Source of the DNA: an uncultured Pelagibacteraceae bacterium
Lineage (GTDB): Bacteria > Pseudomonadota > Alphaproteobacteria > Pelagibacterales > Pelagibacteraceae
Length of the DNA: 64,000 bases
Direction: 5' to 3'
Assembly: GCA_902582315.1 (NCBI GenBank)
Contig: CACHRP010000001.1
Location: 124,001 to 188,000 of the forward strand
Position numbers and translations under genes: made by a program. The notes under the pieces were generated by a model that had not been told where the DNA came from, searched no databases, and was given only the letters and a program-made list of their open reading frames with translations. This document shows, in pieces, positions 41,505-50,355 of the stretch (its first letter is position 1; the number at the start of each line of letters is the position of its first letter).

Positions 41505-42615
41505 TAAATTATATAATAATCTTTATTTTAATTGGTGGAGAAATTTAGACAAAACAATTTTAATGATTATTATATTACTTTTTACCTTAGGGTTATTGTT
41601 TTCTTTATTATCAACCTCGCTCGTAGCATCTGATAGATTAAATACCAATAATTATTTTTTTTTTCTTAAACATTGTTTATTTATTTTGATTGGCATATCA
41701 ACAATGTTTTTTTTCTCAATTTTAGGCAAAAATAAATTATTCTTTTTATCATATATTCTTTTTTTAATATTTTTTGTTACATTAATATTAGTTCCTTTTA
41801 TCGGAACAGAGGTAAAGGGATCTAAAAGATGGTTAGATATTTTTTTTCTTCCTAGGTTTCAACCAATCGAAATATTAAAACCTTTTATTATAATATTAAT
41901 TTCAACAGCCCTAACTTTTGAAAATAAAAACTACCAATATATAAAATATTTTGTAAGTTTTTTGTTAATTTTACCAATTATATCACTTTTAGCTTCTCAA
42001 CCAGATATAGGTCAAACAATATTAATTTTTTTTACTTGGTTAGCTCTAATTTTTATTTCTGGAATAAATCTTTATTTATTTTTTTCATTTTTCAGCGTTA
42101 TATTATTTTCTGTGGCATCATTAATTTTATTTTTTCCAAAATTTCAGTACATTCTAATAAGAATTACCTCATTTTTTGACCCATCATCCGGTAATAATTA
42201 TCAAGCTGAAAAAGCATCAGAGGCGATAATAAGTGGAGGATTTTTTGGAAAAGGTATTGGCGAAGGGGTTTTAAAAAATAAAGTTCCCGAGGCTCATACT
42301 GATTATATTGTTTCTGTAATTTCAGAGGAGTTTGGAGCAATTATGATTTTTTTTATATTATTGATATTTTTAATATTTTTATTCAAAATATTTAAGAAAA
42401 TTTCATATTTAAAAAATGATAAAATTAGACTTATAATTTTTGGATGCAGCATAATTATTTTTTTCCAGTTTCTAGTACATTTAGGAGTAAATATTAGAAT
42501 CCTTCCTACTACGGGTATGACACTACCTTTTTTAAGCTACGGCGGTTCATCAATTATTGGAAGCTCGATCCTTGCTGGAATTATATTAAACCTTACAAAA
42601 AAAAATATATCATGA
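41494..42615 (+). CDS. ftsW: peptidoglycan glycosyltransferase FtsW
   Basis: SEDS-family polymerase paired with FtsI at the division septum. The 373 residues have about ten membrane segments, the PDIGQT motif (about 170-175), the KASEAIISGGFFGKGIGEG stretch (about 240-258) and the signature NIRILPTTGMTLPFLSYGGSS (about 331-351). RodA is a homologue, but the dcw position supports FtsW. It overlaps murG by 4 bases. Confidence 0.94.
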   Translation: MLDNKLYNNLYFNWWRNLDKTILMIIILLFTLGLLFSLLSTSLVASDRLNTNNYFFFLKHCLFILIGISTMFFFSILGKNKLFFLSYILFLIFFVTLILVPFIGTEVKGSKRWLDIFFLPRFQPIEILKPFIIILISTALTFENKNYQYIKYFVSFLLILPIISLLASQPDIGQTILIFFTWLALIFISGINLYLFFSFFSVILFSVASLILFFPKFQYILIRITSFFDPSSGNNYQAEKASEAIISGGFFGKGIGEGVLKNKVPEAHTDYIVSVISEEFGAIMIFFILLIFLIFLFKIFKKISYLKNDKIRLIIFGCSIIIFFQFLVHLGVNIRILPTTGMTLPFLSYGGSSIIGSSILAGIILNLTKKNIS

Positions 42616-43685
42616 AAGAAAAAATTTTAATAACCACAGGTGGTTCAGGAGGTCATGTACTTCCAGCTTTAAACTTTTATGAGCATTTAAAAGAAAATTA
42701 TCAAGTTTTTTTAATATCAGATTTGAGAGGGTCTAGATTTATTAATTCTGAAGTTTATAAATATAAGATAATTGATATTCCAGATATAAAGAAAAATTTT
42801 CTCAAAATTCCAATTAATTTAGCTATTTTATTAATTTCTATAATTAAATCATTTATTTTTTTAAAAAAAAATAAAATTGATAAAGTTATTTCTACAGGAG
42901 GCTACATGAGTTTTCCTGTTTGCTTAGCTTCAAGATTTACAAAATCTAATCTTTTTTTATTTGAACCGAATATGGTTCTTGGAAGATCAAATTTATTTTT
43001 TATAAAACAATGTAAAAAAATATTTTGTTATTCAAAAAGATTAGAAAAGTTCCCAAAATTACACACTAAAAAAATAAAGACTATTTATCCAATAATCAAT
43101 AAAAAATTTTACTTATCAAAAAATGAAGGAATAAATAATAAAGATGAAAATATTCTTTTAGTTGTGGGTGGAAGTCAAGGGGCAAACTTTTTTCAAAGTG
43201 AGCTGAAAGAGACTTTGTGTAAATTGTCAAAAAAATTTAACTTATCTGTATATCATCAAGCCAGCAAAGATAATTTCCAAAGTCTTGAGCAATTTTATCA
43301 GAAAAATAAAATTTCTTTTAAACTTTTTGATTTTGAATATTCTTTGAATAATATTTTAAAAAAAGTAACTTTTTGTATTACTCGCGCAGGAGCATCCACT
43401 ATGGCTGAATTAGTTTTTTTTAAGGTTCCTTTCTTAGCAATACCATTTCCACATTCAAAAGATAATCATCAATTATCAAATGCACAATTTTATAAAGAAC
43501 ATAATTGTTGTTGGATAATTGAACAAAAAGATGTAATTAAAATAAATTTTTTTGAAACAATTTCTCATATAATTGCTGATAAAAAAGAAATAGAAATAAA
43601 AAAAAAGGCAATGAGTGAATTTAGTGAAAAAAATACCTGGGAAAATAATAACAAATTAATTATCAAAACAATTTATGAAAATTAA
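42612..43685 (+). CDS. murG: UDP-GlcNAc-lipid I GlcNAc transferase
   Basis: Membrane-associated GT-B enzyme that turns lipid I into lipid II. The 357 residues show GGSGGHVLPAL (about 9-19), STGGYMSFP (about 94-102), EPNMVLGRSN, VVGGSQGANF and CITRAGASTMAEL (about 254-266). These are standard MurG motifs. The start overlaps ftsW, the end overlaps murC by 11 bases, and the order ftsW-murG-murC is the usual one. Confidence 0.96.
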   Translation: MKEKILITTGGSGGHVLPALNFYEHLKENYQVFLISDLRGSRFINSEVYKYKIIDIPDIKKNFLKIPINLAILLISIIKSFIFLKKNKIDKVISTGGYMSFPVCLASRFTKSNLFLFEPNMVLGRSNLFFIKQCKKIFCYSKRLEKFPKLHTKKIKTIYPIINKKFYLSKNEGINNKDENILLVVGGSQGANFFQSELKETLCKLSKKFNLSVYHQASKDNFQSLEQFYQKNKISFKLFDFEYSLNNILKKVTFCITRAGASTMAELVFFKVPFLAIPFPHSKDNHQLSNAQFYKEHNCCWIIEQKDVIKINFFETISHIIADKKEIEIKKKAMSEFSEKNTWENNNKLIIKTIYEN

Positions 43686-45069
43686 ATTAGCAAAATCTGA
43701 GGTTATACATTTTGTTGGTATCGGAGGTATTGGAATGAGTGGACTCGCTCTAGTAATGAGTAGAATGGGATTTGAGGTTCAAGGTAGTGATATTAGTATT
43801 AATAAAAATATTGAAAGACTAAAAAATAATAAAATTAAAATTTTTATTGGCCATGAAAAAATAAATATCTCTCGTGCAACTATAATTGTAATCTCATCTG
43901 CGATAAAAAAAAATAATATCGAAGTTATTTCTGCTAAAGCTAGGAGCCTACCAGTCTATAAAAGAGGAGATATGCTAGGACACATAACTTCATTAACGAA
44001 AAATATAGTAGTAGTGGGATCTCATGGAAAGACAACAACAACGTCTCTTGTGGCAAGTATTTTATCTTTGAGTAATCTTGATCCTACAATTATTAACGGT
44101 GGAGTTCTTAAATCGTCAAATAATTCTGCAAGACTTGGAAAAAGTAATTGGAGCATAGTGGAACTTGACGAATCAGATGGTAGTTTTCTAAAAGTTCAAC
44201 CAACTTATTCAATAATAACTAATATTGATAGAGAACATATGGATTACTATAAATCTATGAATAAATTATTAAATTTATTTGTTGAATATGTTAATAGAGT
44301 ACCTCCGTTTGGAAAGTCCTTTATCTGTATAGATGATATCAATAATCTTAAATTAATAAAATTAATTAGAGTAAAAAACTTTCTTACTTACGGTACTAAT
44401 AAAAAATCAAATTTCTATATAAGTAAATTGAAACAATTAAGAGACAGCTCTTTATTTAACCTTAGGGTAAAACTGCCAGGAAAAAAAACTTTTTCTATTA
44501 AAAAAATAAAAATCCCGATAATTGGATTACACAATATAAGAAATGCAACAGCATCGATTGCGGTTTCGTTAAGTCTTGGAATACCAATAGACAAAATAAA
44601 AAAAGGATTAATAAAATTTAAAGGTGTTCAAAGAAGATTTAATAAAATATTTGAATATAAGGGAGCTAGTTTCTTTGATGACTATGCTCATCACCCAACT
44701 GAGATCAAGGAAGTGCTAAATGGAGTTAAAAGTGCTTATTCATCAGAAAAAATTGTTTGTATATTTCAACCTCATAGAATTTCAAGACTAAATGACCTAA
44801 AGTTAGAATTTGCAAAATGCTTTAGTAAAGCAGATGAAGTAATTTTATGTCCAATTTTTACAGCAGGTGAAACTATAAAATTAAACTTTAGCTACGAGAG
44901 TTTTGCTAGACAAATGGCTGACCAGTCTCAAGTAAGACTTTATCATATTAAAGATAAATATAATTTAGCTAAATTTATAAAACAAAATATTTATGGAAAT
45001 AAAATTGTAATTGGAATGGGCGCTGGATCTATTTCAAGTTGGATGAAAGAATTACCAAAAATAATTTAA
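43675..45069 (+). CDS. murC: UDP-MurNAc:L-alanine ligase
   Basis: First amino-acid-adding ligase of peptidoglycan synthesis. The 464 residues have FVGIGGIGMSGLA (about 13-25), the ATP loop GSHGKTTTTSLVA (about 114-126), ELDESDGSF (about 161-169), DDYAHHPTEI and FQPHRISR. It is the last gene of this cluster; murB and ddl, which usually follow, are absent and the strand switches. Its stop codon is one base from the 3-prime CCA of the initiator tRNA on the opposite strand. Confidence 0.97.
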   Translation: MKIKLAKSEVIHFVGIGGIGMSGLALVMSRMGFEVQGSDISINKNIERLKNNKIKIFIGHEKINISRATIIVISSAIKKNNIEVISAKARSLPVYKRGDMLGHITSLTKNIVVVGSHGKTTTTSLVASILSLSNLDPTIINGGVLKSSNNSARLGKSNWSIVELDESDGSFLKVQPTYSIITNIDREHMDYYKSMNKLLNLFVEYVNRVPPFGKSFICIDDINNLKLIKLIRVKNFLTYGTNKKSNFYISKLKQLRDSSLFNLRVKLPGKKTFSIKKIKIPIIGLHNIRNATASIAVSLSLGIPIDKIKKGLIKFKGVQRRFNKIFEYKGASFFDDYAHHPTEIKEVLNGVKSAYSSEKIVCIFQPHRISRLNDLKLEFAKCFSKADEVILCPIFTAGETIKLNFSYESFARQMADQSQVRLYHIKDKYNLAKFIKQNIYGNKIVIGMGAGSISSWMKELPKII

Positions 45070-45070
45070 T

Positions 45071-45147
<77 letters not shown>

Positions 45148-45150
45148 ATA

Positions 45151-45345
45151 TTAAAATCTGTTTTTGAGTTTATTTAACTTTTTTACTCTTTTAATGTTTT
45201 CTTGTAAAATTCTTTTCTTTTTTTCTGAAGGTTTCTCATAGGTGTCTTTTAGCTTGATGATCTTAAAGAAACCATCTCTTTGAAGCTTTCTCTTTAAAAC
45301 TCTTAAAGCTTGTTCAACATTATTATCTTTGACTTCTATTTTAAT
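45151..45345 (-). CDS. rpsU: ribosomal protein S21, apparent ATT start
   Basis: 64-residue small-subunit protein S21, which acts at translation initiation. The translation matches the family closely: KIEVKDNNVEQALRVLKRKL near the start (residues 2-21), then FFKIIKLKDTYEKPSEKKR and a basic C-terminus ending LKNRF. There is no ATG, GTG or TTG in frame: upstream reads ATC-GCC-TTT-CTG-GAG-GTA-GTT-ATT after an in-frame TAA. The ATT at 45345-45343 lies 5 bases after a perfect GGAGG (45355-45351), so ATT is the best start; CTG at 45357 would put the ribosome site inside the gene. A single-base difference from ATG by error cannot be excluded. Confidence 0.9.
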   Translation of the reverse strand: MKIEVKDNNVEQALRVLKRKLQRDGFFKIIKLKDTYEKPSEKKKRILQENIKRVKKLNKLKNRF

Positions 45346-45366
45346 AACTACCTCCAGAAAGGCGAT

Positions 45367-45395
45367 TTAATAGCACTTTAATTTTTTTTTGTCTA
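45367..45395 (-). promoter_or_regulatory. candidate promoter for rpsU and initiator tRNA
   Basis: Minus strand: TAGACA (45395-45390), 17-base spacer, TATTAA (45372-45367). The start would be near 45360, leaving a leader of about 15 bases that holds the GGAGG. Read-through from trcR is also possible. Confidence 0.45.
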
Positions 45396-45399
45396 CACA

Positions 45400-45981
45400 T
45401 TATGATCCTTGTGTTGCAGAGGGTTTTTGCTTTTCTTTTTCTTTTTTTTCTCTTTTAATTCTTCTTTCAGCTTTTTCTATCGCTAAAATTAAATCCTTTT
45501 GCGTAAATAAATTCATAGCCACAGGATCTTTTGAGTTCAAATTATTATAGTTCCAGTAGCTCTTGTTTCTGATTGATGTTACAGAATTTTTTGTTACCCC
45601 TACTAATTTTGCAATTTGCGAGTCTTTGAGTTGGGGATGGTGCTTAATTAACCACAAAGCAGAGTCAGGTTTATCCTGTCTTTTAGATAATGGAACATAC
45701 TTTTTTATTTTTTTATCCTCTGACTTAATTTCAATATCCGTACCTTTTATTTGAAGCGCTCTACTTTCGTCTCTCGAAGATAAGTCAATTTCTTCTCTGG
45801 TTAATTGACCAGATATTATTGGATTGTATGGTTTAATCCCTTTTGCAACTTCACCATCAGCAATTCCCTGGACCTCAACTTCATGTAGATTGCAAAAATT
45901 TGCAATTTGTTTGAAAGTAAGTGTAGTATTTTCCACTAACCAAACAGCAGTTGCTATTGGCATTAAAAGTCCATTTGTCAT
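45400..45981 (-). CDS. trcR: TrcR-like cell cycle transcriptional regulator (DUF1013)
   Basis: 193-residue protein of the alphaproteobacterial DUF1013 family; the Caulobacter member TrcR is an essential transcription regulator of the cell cycle. The conserved start PIATAVWLVENTTLTFKQIA (8-27) and the repeated helix-turn-helix-like second half (SALWLIKHHPQLKDSQIAKL, then VTKNSVTSIRNKSYWN) are clear. The C-terminus is a charged tail with EKAERRIKREKKEKEKQK. The start shares a base with the rpmE stop. Its regulon in this lineage is unknown. Confidence 0.88.
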   Translation of the reverse strand: MTNGLLMPIATAVWLVENTTLTFKQIANFCNLHEVEVQGIADGEVAKGIKPYNPIISGQLTREEIDLSSRDESRALQIKGTDIEIKSEDKKIKKYVPLSKRQDKPDSALWLIKHHPQLKDSQIAKLVGVTKNSVTSIRNKSYWNYNNLNSKDPVAMNLFTQKDLILAIEKAERRIKREKKEKEKQKPSATQGS

Positions 45982-46208
45982 TATTTTTTATCTGATCTAA
46001 AATTTTGAAATTTTTTATTAAATTTACTTACTCTTCCTTTATCCAACAACTTTTGTTTACCACCAGTCCATGCTGAATGAGATTTTGGATCAATTTCCAG
46101 CTTGAGAACTTCACCTTCTTTACCCCAAGTTGATCTTGTCTCAAATTGTGTCCCATCAGTCATTTCAACTTTAATTTTATGGTAGTTTGGATGTATGTCT
46201 TTTTTCAT
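45981..46208 (-). CDS. rpmE: ribosomal protein L31
   Basis: 75-residue large-subunit protein. It begins [20 protein letters not shown] as L31 does and continues with the alphaproteobacterial form [17 protein letters not shown] and SHSAWTGG. There are no Cys residues, so this is the zinc-independent (C-minus) type. It lies between suhB (35 bases upstream) and trcR, sharing a base with the latter. Confidence 0.94.
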   Translation of the reverse strand: MKKDIHPNYHKIKVEMTDGTQFETRSTWGKEGEVLKLEIDPKSHSAWTGGKQKLLDKGRVSKFNKKFQNFRSDKK

Positions 46209-46243
46209 AACGAGACTTATAGCAAATGAAAATGATAAAACAA

Positions 46244-46984
46244 TTAAAACTTATTCAGTTTTTCAAGGATTTTTTCACTTATGCTTGAGCTTGCAGCTCT
46301 AATATCTAAATTTTCTTTTTTTGATAATTCGATTGAATTTAAGACTCCCCCCGCTTCTTTAACAAGCACAATACCTGCAGCAATATCCCATAAATTTAAA
46401 TTTTCTTGAAAATATCCATCAAATCTTCCAGCTGCAACATAAGCCATATCTAATGCTGCACACCCTGTTTTTCTAGTTGGAACATCAATGTTTTTATATT
46501 TTACTCCATTTGTCGCAAATAAACACGAATTAAGATCTTTTTTTTTTGAAACTCTTATTCTTTTGTTGTTAAGAAAAGAACCATTATTTTTTTCAGCATA
46601 AAACATTTCATTTTTAATTGGGTCAAAAATCAAACCACAAATAATCTCTTCATGAGACTGTAGGGCTATTGAAATAGCAAAATGTGGTATTCCATGTAAA
46701 AAATTAGAAGTCCCATCTATAGGATCTATTATCCAAATATTTTTTTCATCTTTGTTTTTAACAAAACCAGTCTCTTCACTTAAAATAGAGTAGTTTTTTT
46801 TTAGTTTTGACAATTCTTCAATTATAATTCTTTCTGCATTGATATCTGCGTTACTAACAAAATCTGTGGGTCCTTTTATAGAAACTTGTAAATTTTCTAC
46901 TTCACCAAAGTCTCTAATTAATCTTTTTGAAGCTTTTTCTCCAGCTTTAATCATTAAATTTAAGTTGGATGACAACACATTCAT
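46244..46984 (-). CDS. suhB: inositol-1-monophosphatase family protein (SuhB-like)
   Basis: 246-residue magnesium-dependent phosphatase. The catalytic motifs are present: EETG (about 70-73), [19 protein letters not shown] (about 84-102) and [17 protein letters not shown] (about 201-217). In enterobacteria SuhB also assists rRNA antitermination; whether this homologue does so is unknown. It lies 4 bases downstream of efp, in the long minus-strand run. Confidence 0.92.
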   Translation of the reverse strand: MNVLSSNLNLMIKAGEKASKRLIRDFGEVENLQVSIKGPTDFVSNADINAERIIIEELSKLKKNYSILSEETGFVKNKDEKNIWIIDPIDGTSNFLHGIPHFAISIALQSHEEIICGLIFDPIKNEMFYAEKNNGSFLNNKRIRVSKKKDLNSCLFATNGVKYKNIDVPTRKTGCAALDMAYVAAGRFDGYFQENLNLWDIAAGIVLVKEAGGVLNSIELSKKENLDIRAASSSISEKILEKLNKF

Positions 46985-46988
46985 AAAA

Positions 46989-47549
46989 TTATACTTTTTT
47001 TACGTATTCAATATTTCTAGTATCAACTATGATTTCATCTCCATTTTCAATAAAAGGAGGTACTTGAATTTTTATTCCATTACTTAATGTTGCAGGTTTA
47101 TAAGATGATGATACAGTTTGACCTTTTAATGCTACATCAGTTGTTTCAACTTTACATGTTATCTGATTAGGTAGTCCTACAGAGATTGGTTTTTCATTAT
47201 AAATACTTATCATTACTTCTAAATTTTCTGTAAGCATTGAACCTTTTTGTCCAACTAAATCTTTTTCAATTTCTATTTGTTCAAATGTTTTTGGGTCTAT
47301 AAAATAATATTTGTTTTCATCACTAAATGAATAATTAAATTTTATCTCATCTACAGATGCTTTTTCCAGGTATTCACTGGATCTAAATCTTTCATTTAGT
47401 TTTGTATTTTTATTCAAGCTTTTCATTTCAACTTGTGCAAATGCACCACCTTTTCCAGGTTTTACATGTTGTGTTTTTAGTACTTCCCACAAATCATTTT
47501 TATACTCTAGCAACATACCAACTCTTATTTCATTAGCTGAGATTTTCAT
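46989..47549 (-). CDS. efp: elongation factor P
   Basis: 186-residue tRNA-shaped factor that rescues ribosomes stalled at polyproline. KOW-like domain I ends in the tip loop KPGKGGAF (30-37); Lys33 is the residue modified in EpmA-type systems. Two OB domains follow, with the C-terminal VPPFIENGDEIIVDT signature (about 164-178). It shares 4 bases with thiE upstream and starts a translation-related stretch with rpmE and rpsU. Confidence 0.97.
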   Translation of the reverse strand: MKISANEIRVGMLLEYKNDLWEVLKTQHVKPGKGGAFAQVEMKSLNKNTKLNERFRSSEYLEKASVDEIKFNYSFSDENKYYFIDPKTFEQIEIEKDLVGQKGSMLTENLEVMISIYNEKPISVGLPNQITCKVETTDVALKGQTVSSSYKPATLSNGIKIQVPPFIENGDEIIVDTRNIEYVKKV

Positions 47550-48172
47550 TTTAATTTTTCTATTGCTTCTTGTGGTTTATATTTTTTATTATTCCAAATG
47601 TAGCCTGAAATAGCTAAAAAGTTTGCATTATTCAATAATAGTTTTTTATAATTTTTATCATTTATTCCACCGATTGTTACAACGGGTATTTTTGTTAGCC
47701 TTTTTACGTATTTTAGTAGATCTATATTAGCTTTATATTTAACTTCTTTTGTTCTACTCTTAAAAAATGCACCAATTGCTATATATGCTGGTCTTAAATT
47801 TATTGCTTTTTTAATTAGTTTACGTGAATTATGACATGTAACTCCAAAAATTTTGTTTTTGGGTATATTTTTAGTTTTATGTAATTTCATATCTTTTTGG
47901 CCTAAATGACATCCATCTGCATTTAATTTTTTTGCAATAAATGGATTATCATTAATAATAAATTTGGTTTTATATTTTTTACAAATTAATCTAACTTTTT
48001 TACCGACTTCTATAATTTGATTTTCATTGTAATTTTTTAACCTCAACTGAAAAAAATAAATTTTTTTTGTTTTTAGAAGATTTTCAAGCTCAGAATAAAA
48101 AGAATTTTTATTATGAATTTTATTTGGAGAAATTAAATAAATAAATTTTTTCGTATTAATGTTTATTTTCAA
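47546..48172 (-). CDS. thiE: thiamine-phosphate synthase (ThiE-like)
   Basis: 208-residue TIM-barrel protein that would join the pyrimidine and thiazole phosphates of thiamine. Readable motifs are FQLRLKN (about 41-47), FIINDNP (about 71-77), ADGCHLGQKDM (about 85-95), GVTCHN, GAFFKSRTKE and VTIGGI. The pyrophosphate and Ser/Thr positions are a little divergent, so a related function such as TenI-type is possible. The start is TTG inside the last 17 bases of fba. SAR11 isolates take up thiamine pyrimidine precursor, so a late-step enzyme fits. Confidence 0.82.
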   Translation of the reverse strand: MKININTKKFIYLISPNKIHNKNSFYSELENLLKTKKIYFFQLRLKNYNENQIIEVGKKVRLICKKYKTKFIINDNPFIAKKLNADGCHLGQKDMKLHKTKNIPKNKIFGVTCHNSRKLIKKAINLRPAYIAIGAFFKSRTKEVKYKANIDLLKYVKRLTKIPVVTIGGINDKNYKKLLLNNANFLAISGYIWNNKKYKPQEAIEKLK

Positions 48173-49169
48173 TTTCCTCTGTCCATTTTCCCCGAGCAGC
48201 TAAAGAGCACATTTTTGCTCTATGATTAAAAGTATTCTGTGTGCCAGAAACATTCTTAATATTTTTCGACCAAAATTTTAAAGCACTTTGTTGTAAAGCT
48301 CTGCCATAAGAATATGTAATAATAAAACTCGATTTATTTAATATATTTATTTCATTCAAATTCTCAACTGCCTCTTTTTCAGTTTGTCCCCCTGAAAGAA
48401 ATGCAACACCTGGAACCTCAGATGGCACAGACTCTTCCAAACATTTCAATGTTAACTCTGCAACTTTTTTACATTCGATTTTCTCTTTACAATCAACTCC
48501 AGGTAAAATCATGTTGGGTTTTAGTATTGTTCCTTTTAAGTCAACCTTATTTAAAATTAATTCTTCGTAACATTTTTTTAAAACCTCAGAAGTTTTCTTA
48601 AAGCAATCTTCTGAATTATGATCTCCATCCATTAATACCTCGGGTTCGACGATCGGCACCATTCCACTCTCCTGGACTAAAGCAGCATAACGAGCAAGAG
48701 CATGTGCGTTTGAATGAACTGCAAGTTTACTTGGGTATTTATTAGAAATAATATAAACACCTCGCCATTTTGTAAATCTAGCTCCTAGTTTGTAATAAAT
48801 TTTTAATCTATCTCTTAAACCATCAAGGCCTTCAGTAATTTTTTCATTTTTTGAATTAGCTAATACTTTTGCTCCAGTATCGACTTTAATTCCTGGTACT
48901 GCTCCAGAGCTTGAAATAAGTTCAGGTATTGTTTTTTTGTTCGACGCTATTTGTTTTATAGTTTCGTCGTATAAAATCACTCCTCCTATACAATCATTCA
49001 TACTTTCAGAAGAAAAAAGTGTTTCTCTAAATAAAAGTCTATTTTCTGGTGTTGATGGTACATTAACAGCATCTAGTCTTTTAGTCATTGTGCCTGTGCT
49101 TTCATCAGCAGCTAGAATACCTTTGCCATTAGAAATTATTTTTTCAGTAATAGAGTATAGTTCTGACAT
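48156..49169 (-). CDS. fba: fructose-bisphosphate aldolase, class I
   Basis: 337-residue Schiff-base aldolase splitting fructose 1,6-bisphosphate. The class I pattern is clear: GILAADESTGTMTKRL (about 16-31), FRETLF, GARFTKWRGVY, VPIVEPEVL, and the Schiff-base lysine in GTILKPNMILPG. Eukaryote-like class I aldolases occur in alphaproteobacteria. It is 4 bases downstream of pgk and overlaps thiE by 17 bases. Together with gap, pgk and tkt it forms a central-carbon block that works in glycolysis, gluconeogenesis or pentose metabolism. Confidence 0.96.
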   Translation of the reverse strand: MSELYSITEKIISNGKGILAADESTGTMTKRLDAVNVPSTPENRLLFRETLFSSESMNDCIGGVILYDETIKQIASNKKTIPELISSSGAVPGIKVDTGAKVLANSKNEKITEGLDGLRDRLKIYYKLGARFTKWRGVYIISNKYPSKLAVHSNAHALARYAALVQESGMVPIVEPEVLMDGDHNSEDCFKKTSEVLKKCYEELILNKVDLKGTILKPNMILPGVDCKEKIECKKVAELTLKCLEESVPSEVPGVAFLSGGQTEKEAVENLNEINILNKSSFIITYSYGRALQQSALKFWSKNIKNVSGTQNTFNHRAKMCSLAARGKWTEEIENKH

Positions 49170-49173
49170 TTAT

Positions 49174-50355
49174 TTAGTTTAAAGCCTTTATACCAGGTAA
49201 ATCCTTACCTTCAAGAAATTCTAAAAATGCTCCACCCGCAGTTGAAACAAAATTAAAATGTTTTGTTAAATTAAAACTATTTAAAGCTGCAACAGTATCA
49301 CCACCTCCAGCAACTGAATAAATTTCATTTTTTTTATTTTTTTCGACAATTTTTCTTGCTATTTCTAAGCTACCTTTTTTAAAATTTTCATTTTCAAAAT
49401 AACCAGCTGGACCATTCCATAAAACTGTTCTGCTTTCCTCTATAGTTTTATTAAGTATTCTTAATGTTTCTGGTCCAATATCAAGAATTAAATCATCTTT
49501 CTGAACTTCGTTTATCTTTTTTATATCTCCTTTACCATCTATTTTTTTACTTACGGAAACATCAACAGGAAAAATTATTTTACAATTTTGTTTTTTTGAT
49601 AAATCAAAAATATCTTCAACTATATGATCACAATTTTCCTCAAATATTGATTTTCCAATTTGAAATTTTTTATTTTTTAAAATATTATTAGCCATTCCCC
49701 CAACAAATATTAAATTATCAAATTTAGATATGAGGTTTTTTATTACATTTATCTTTGTAGATATTTTAGAACCACCAATAATACATGTAATTGGCCTTGT
49801 TATATCTTTTGTTATCTTGCTTAATGCTGTTATTTCTGACATTAATTGAATTCCAGCATAAGACGGCACAAATTTAGTAATGTTGAAAACGGAAGCATGT
49901 TTTCTGTGAGAACAAGAAAACGCGTCGTTAACATATAAGTCGCCAAAGCCAGCTAAAATTTTAGCAAATTCTTCATTATTTTCTTCTTCCTCATTATAAA
50001 ATCTTAAATTCTCAAGCATCAAAATACTCTCATTTTTATTATTAAATAAATCTTCATCTTTGAAATTATAAATATTTGATTTAATTAAATGAATATTTTG
50101 ACCTAATTTATTTTTAAGGTACTCACAAATAGGCTCCATAGAGAGTTCTTTTATAACTTTGCCCTTAGGTCTTCCCACGTGTGATAGAATTAAAATTTTA
50201 GCTTTATTTTTTATTAAAAAATTTAATGTTGGAATTATTTTGTCTATTCTATTTGAATCAGTTATTTTTTGTCTATTAAGAGGTACATTGAGATCTAATC
50301 TTAATATTATTTTTTTTCCATTAAGACTTTTTGCAATACTTTCAACTGTTTTCAT
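49174..50355 (-). CDS. pgk: phosphoglycerate kinase
   Basis: 393-residue kinase interconverting 1,3-bisphosphoglycerate and ATP. Motifs present: LRLDLNVPL (about 18-26), ILSHVGRPKG, RLTF-type LENLRFYNEEE, GGSKISTKINV (about 194-204) and the nucleotide site GGGDTVAAL (about 350-358). It starts within the last codon of gap (4-base overlap) and ends 4 bases before fba. Full length. Confidence 0.98.
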   Translation of the reverse strand: MKTVESIAKSLNGKKIILRLDLNVPLNRQKITDSNRIDKIIPTLNFLIKNKAKILILSHVGRPKGKVIKELSMEPICEYLKNKLGQNIHLIKSNIYNFKDEDLFNNKNESILMLENLRFYNEEEENNEEFAKILAGFGDLYVNDAFSCSHRKHASVFNITKFVPSYAGIQLMSEITALSKITKDITRPITCIIGGSKISTKINVIKNLISKFDNLIFVGGMANNILKNKKFQIGKSIFEENCDHIVEDIFDLSKKQNCKIIFPVDVSVSKKIDGKGDIKKINEVQKDDLILDIGPETLRILNKTIEESRTVLWNGPAGYFENENFKKGSLEIARKIVEKNKKNEIYSVAGGGDTVAALNSFNLTKHFNFVSTAGGAFLEFLEGKDLPGIKALN

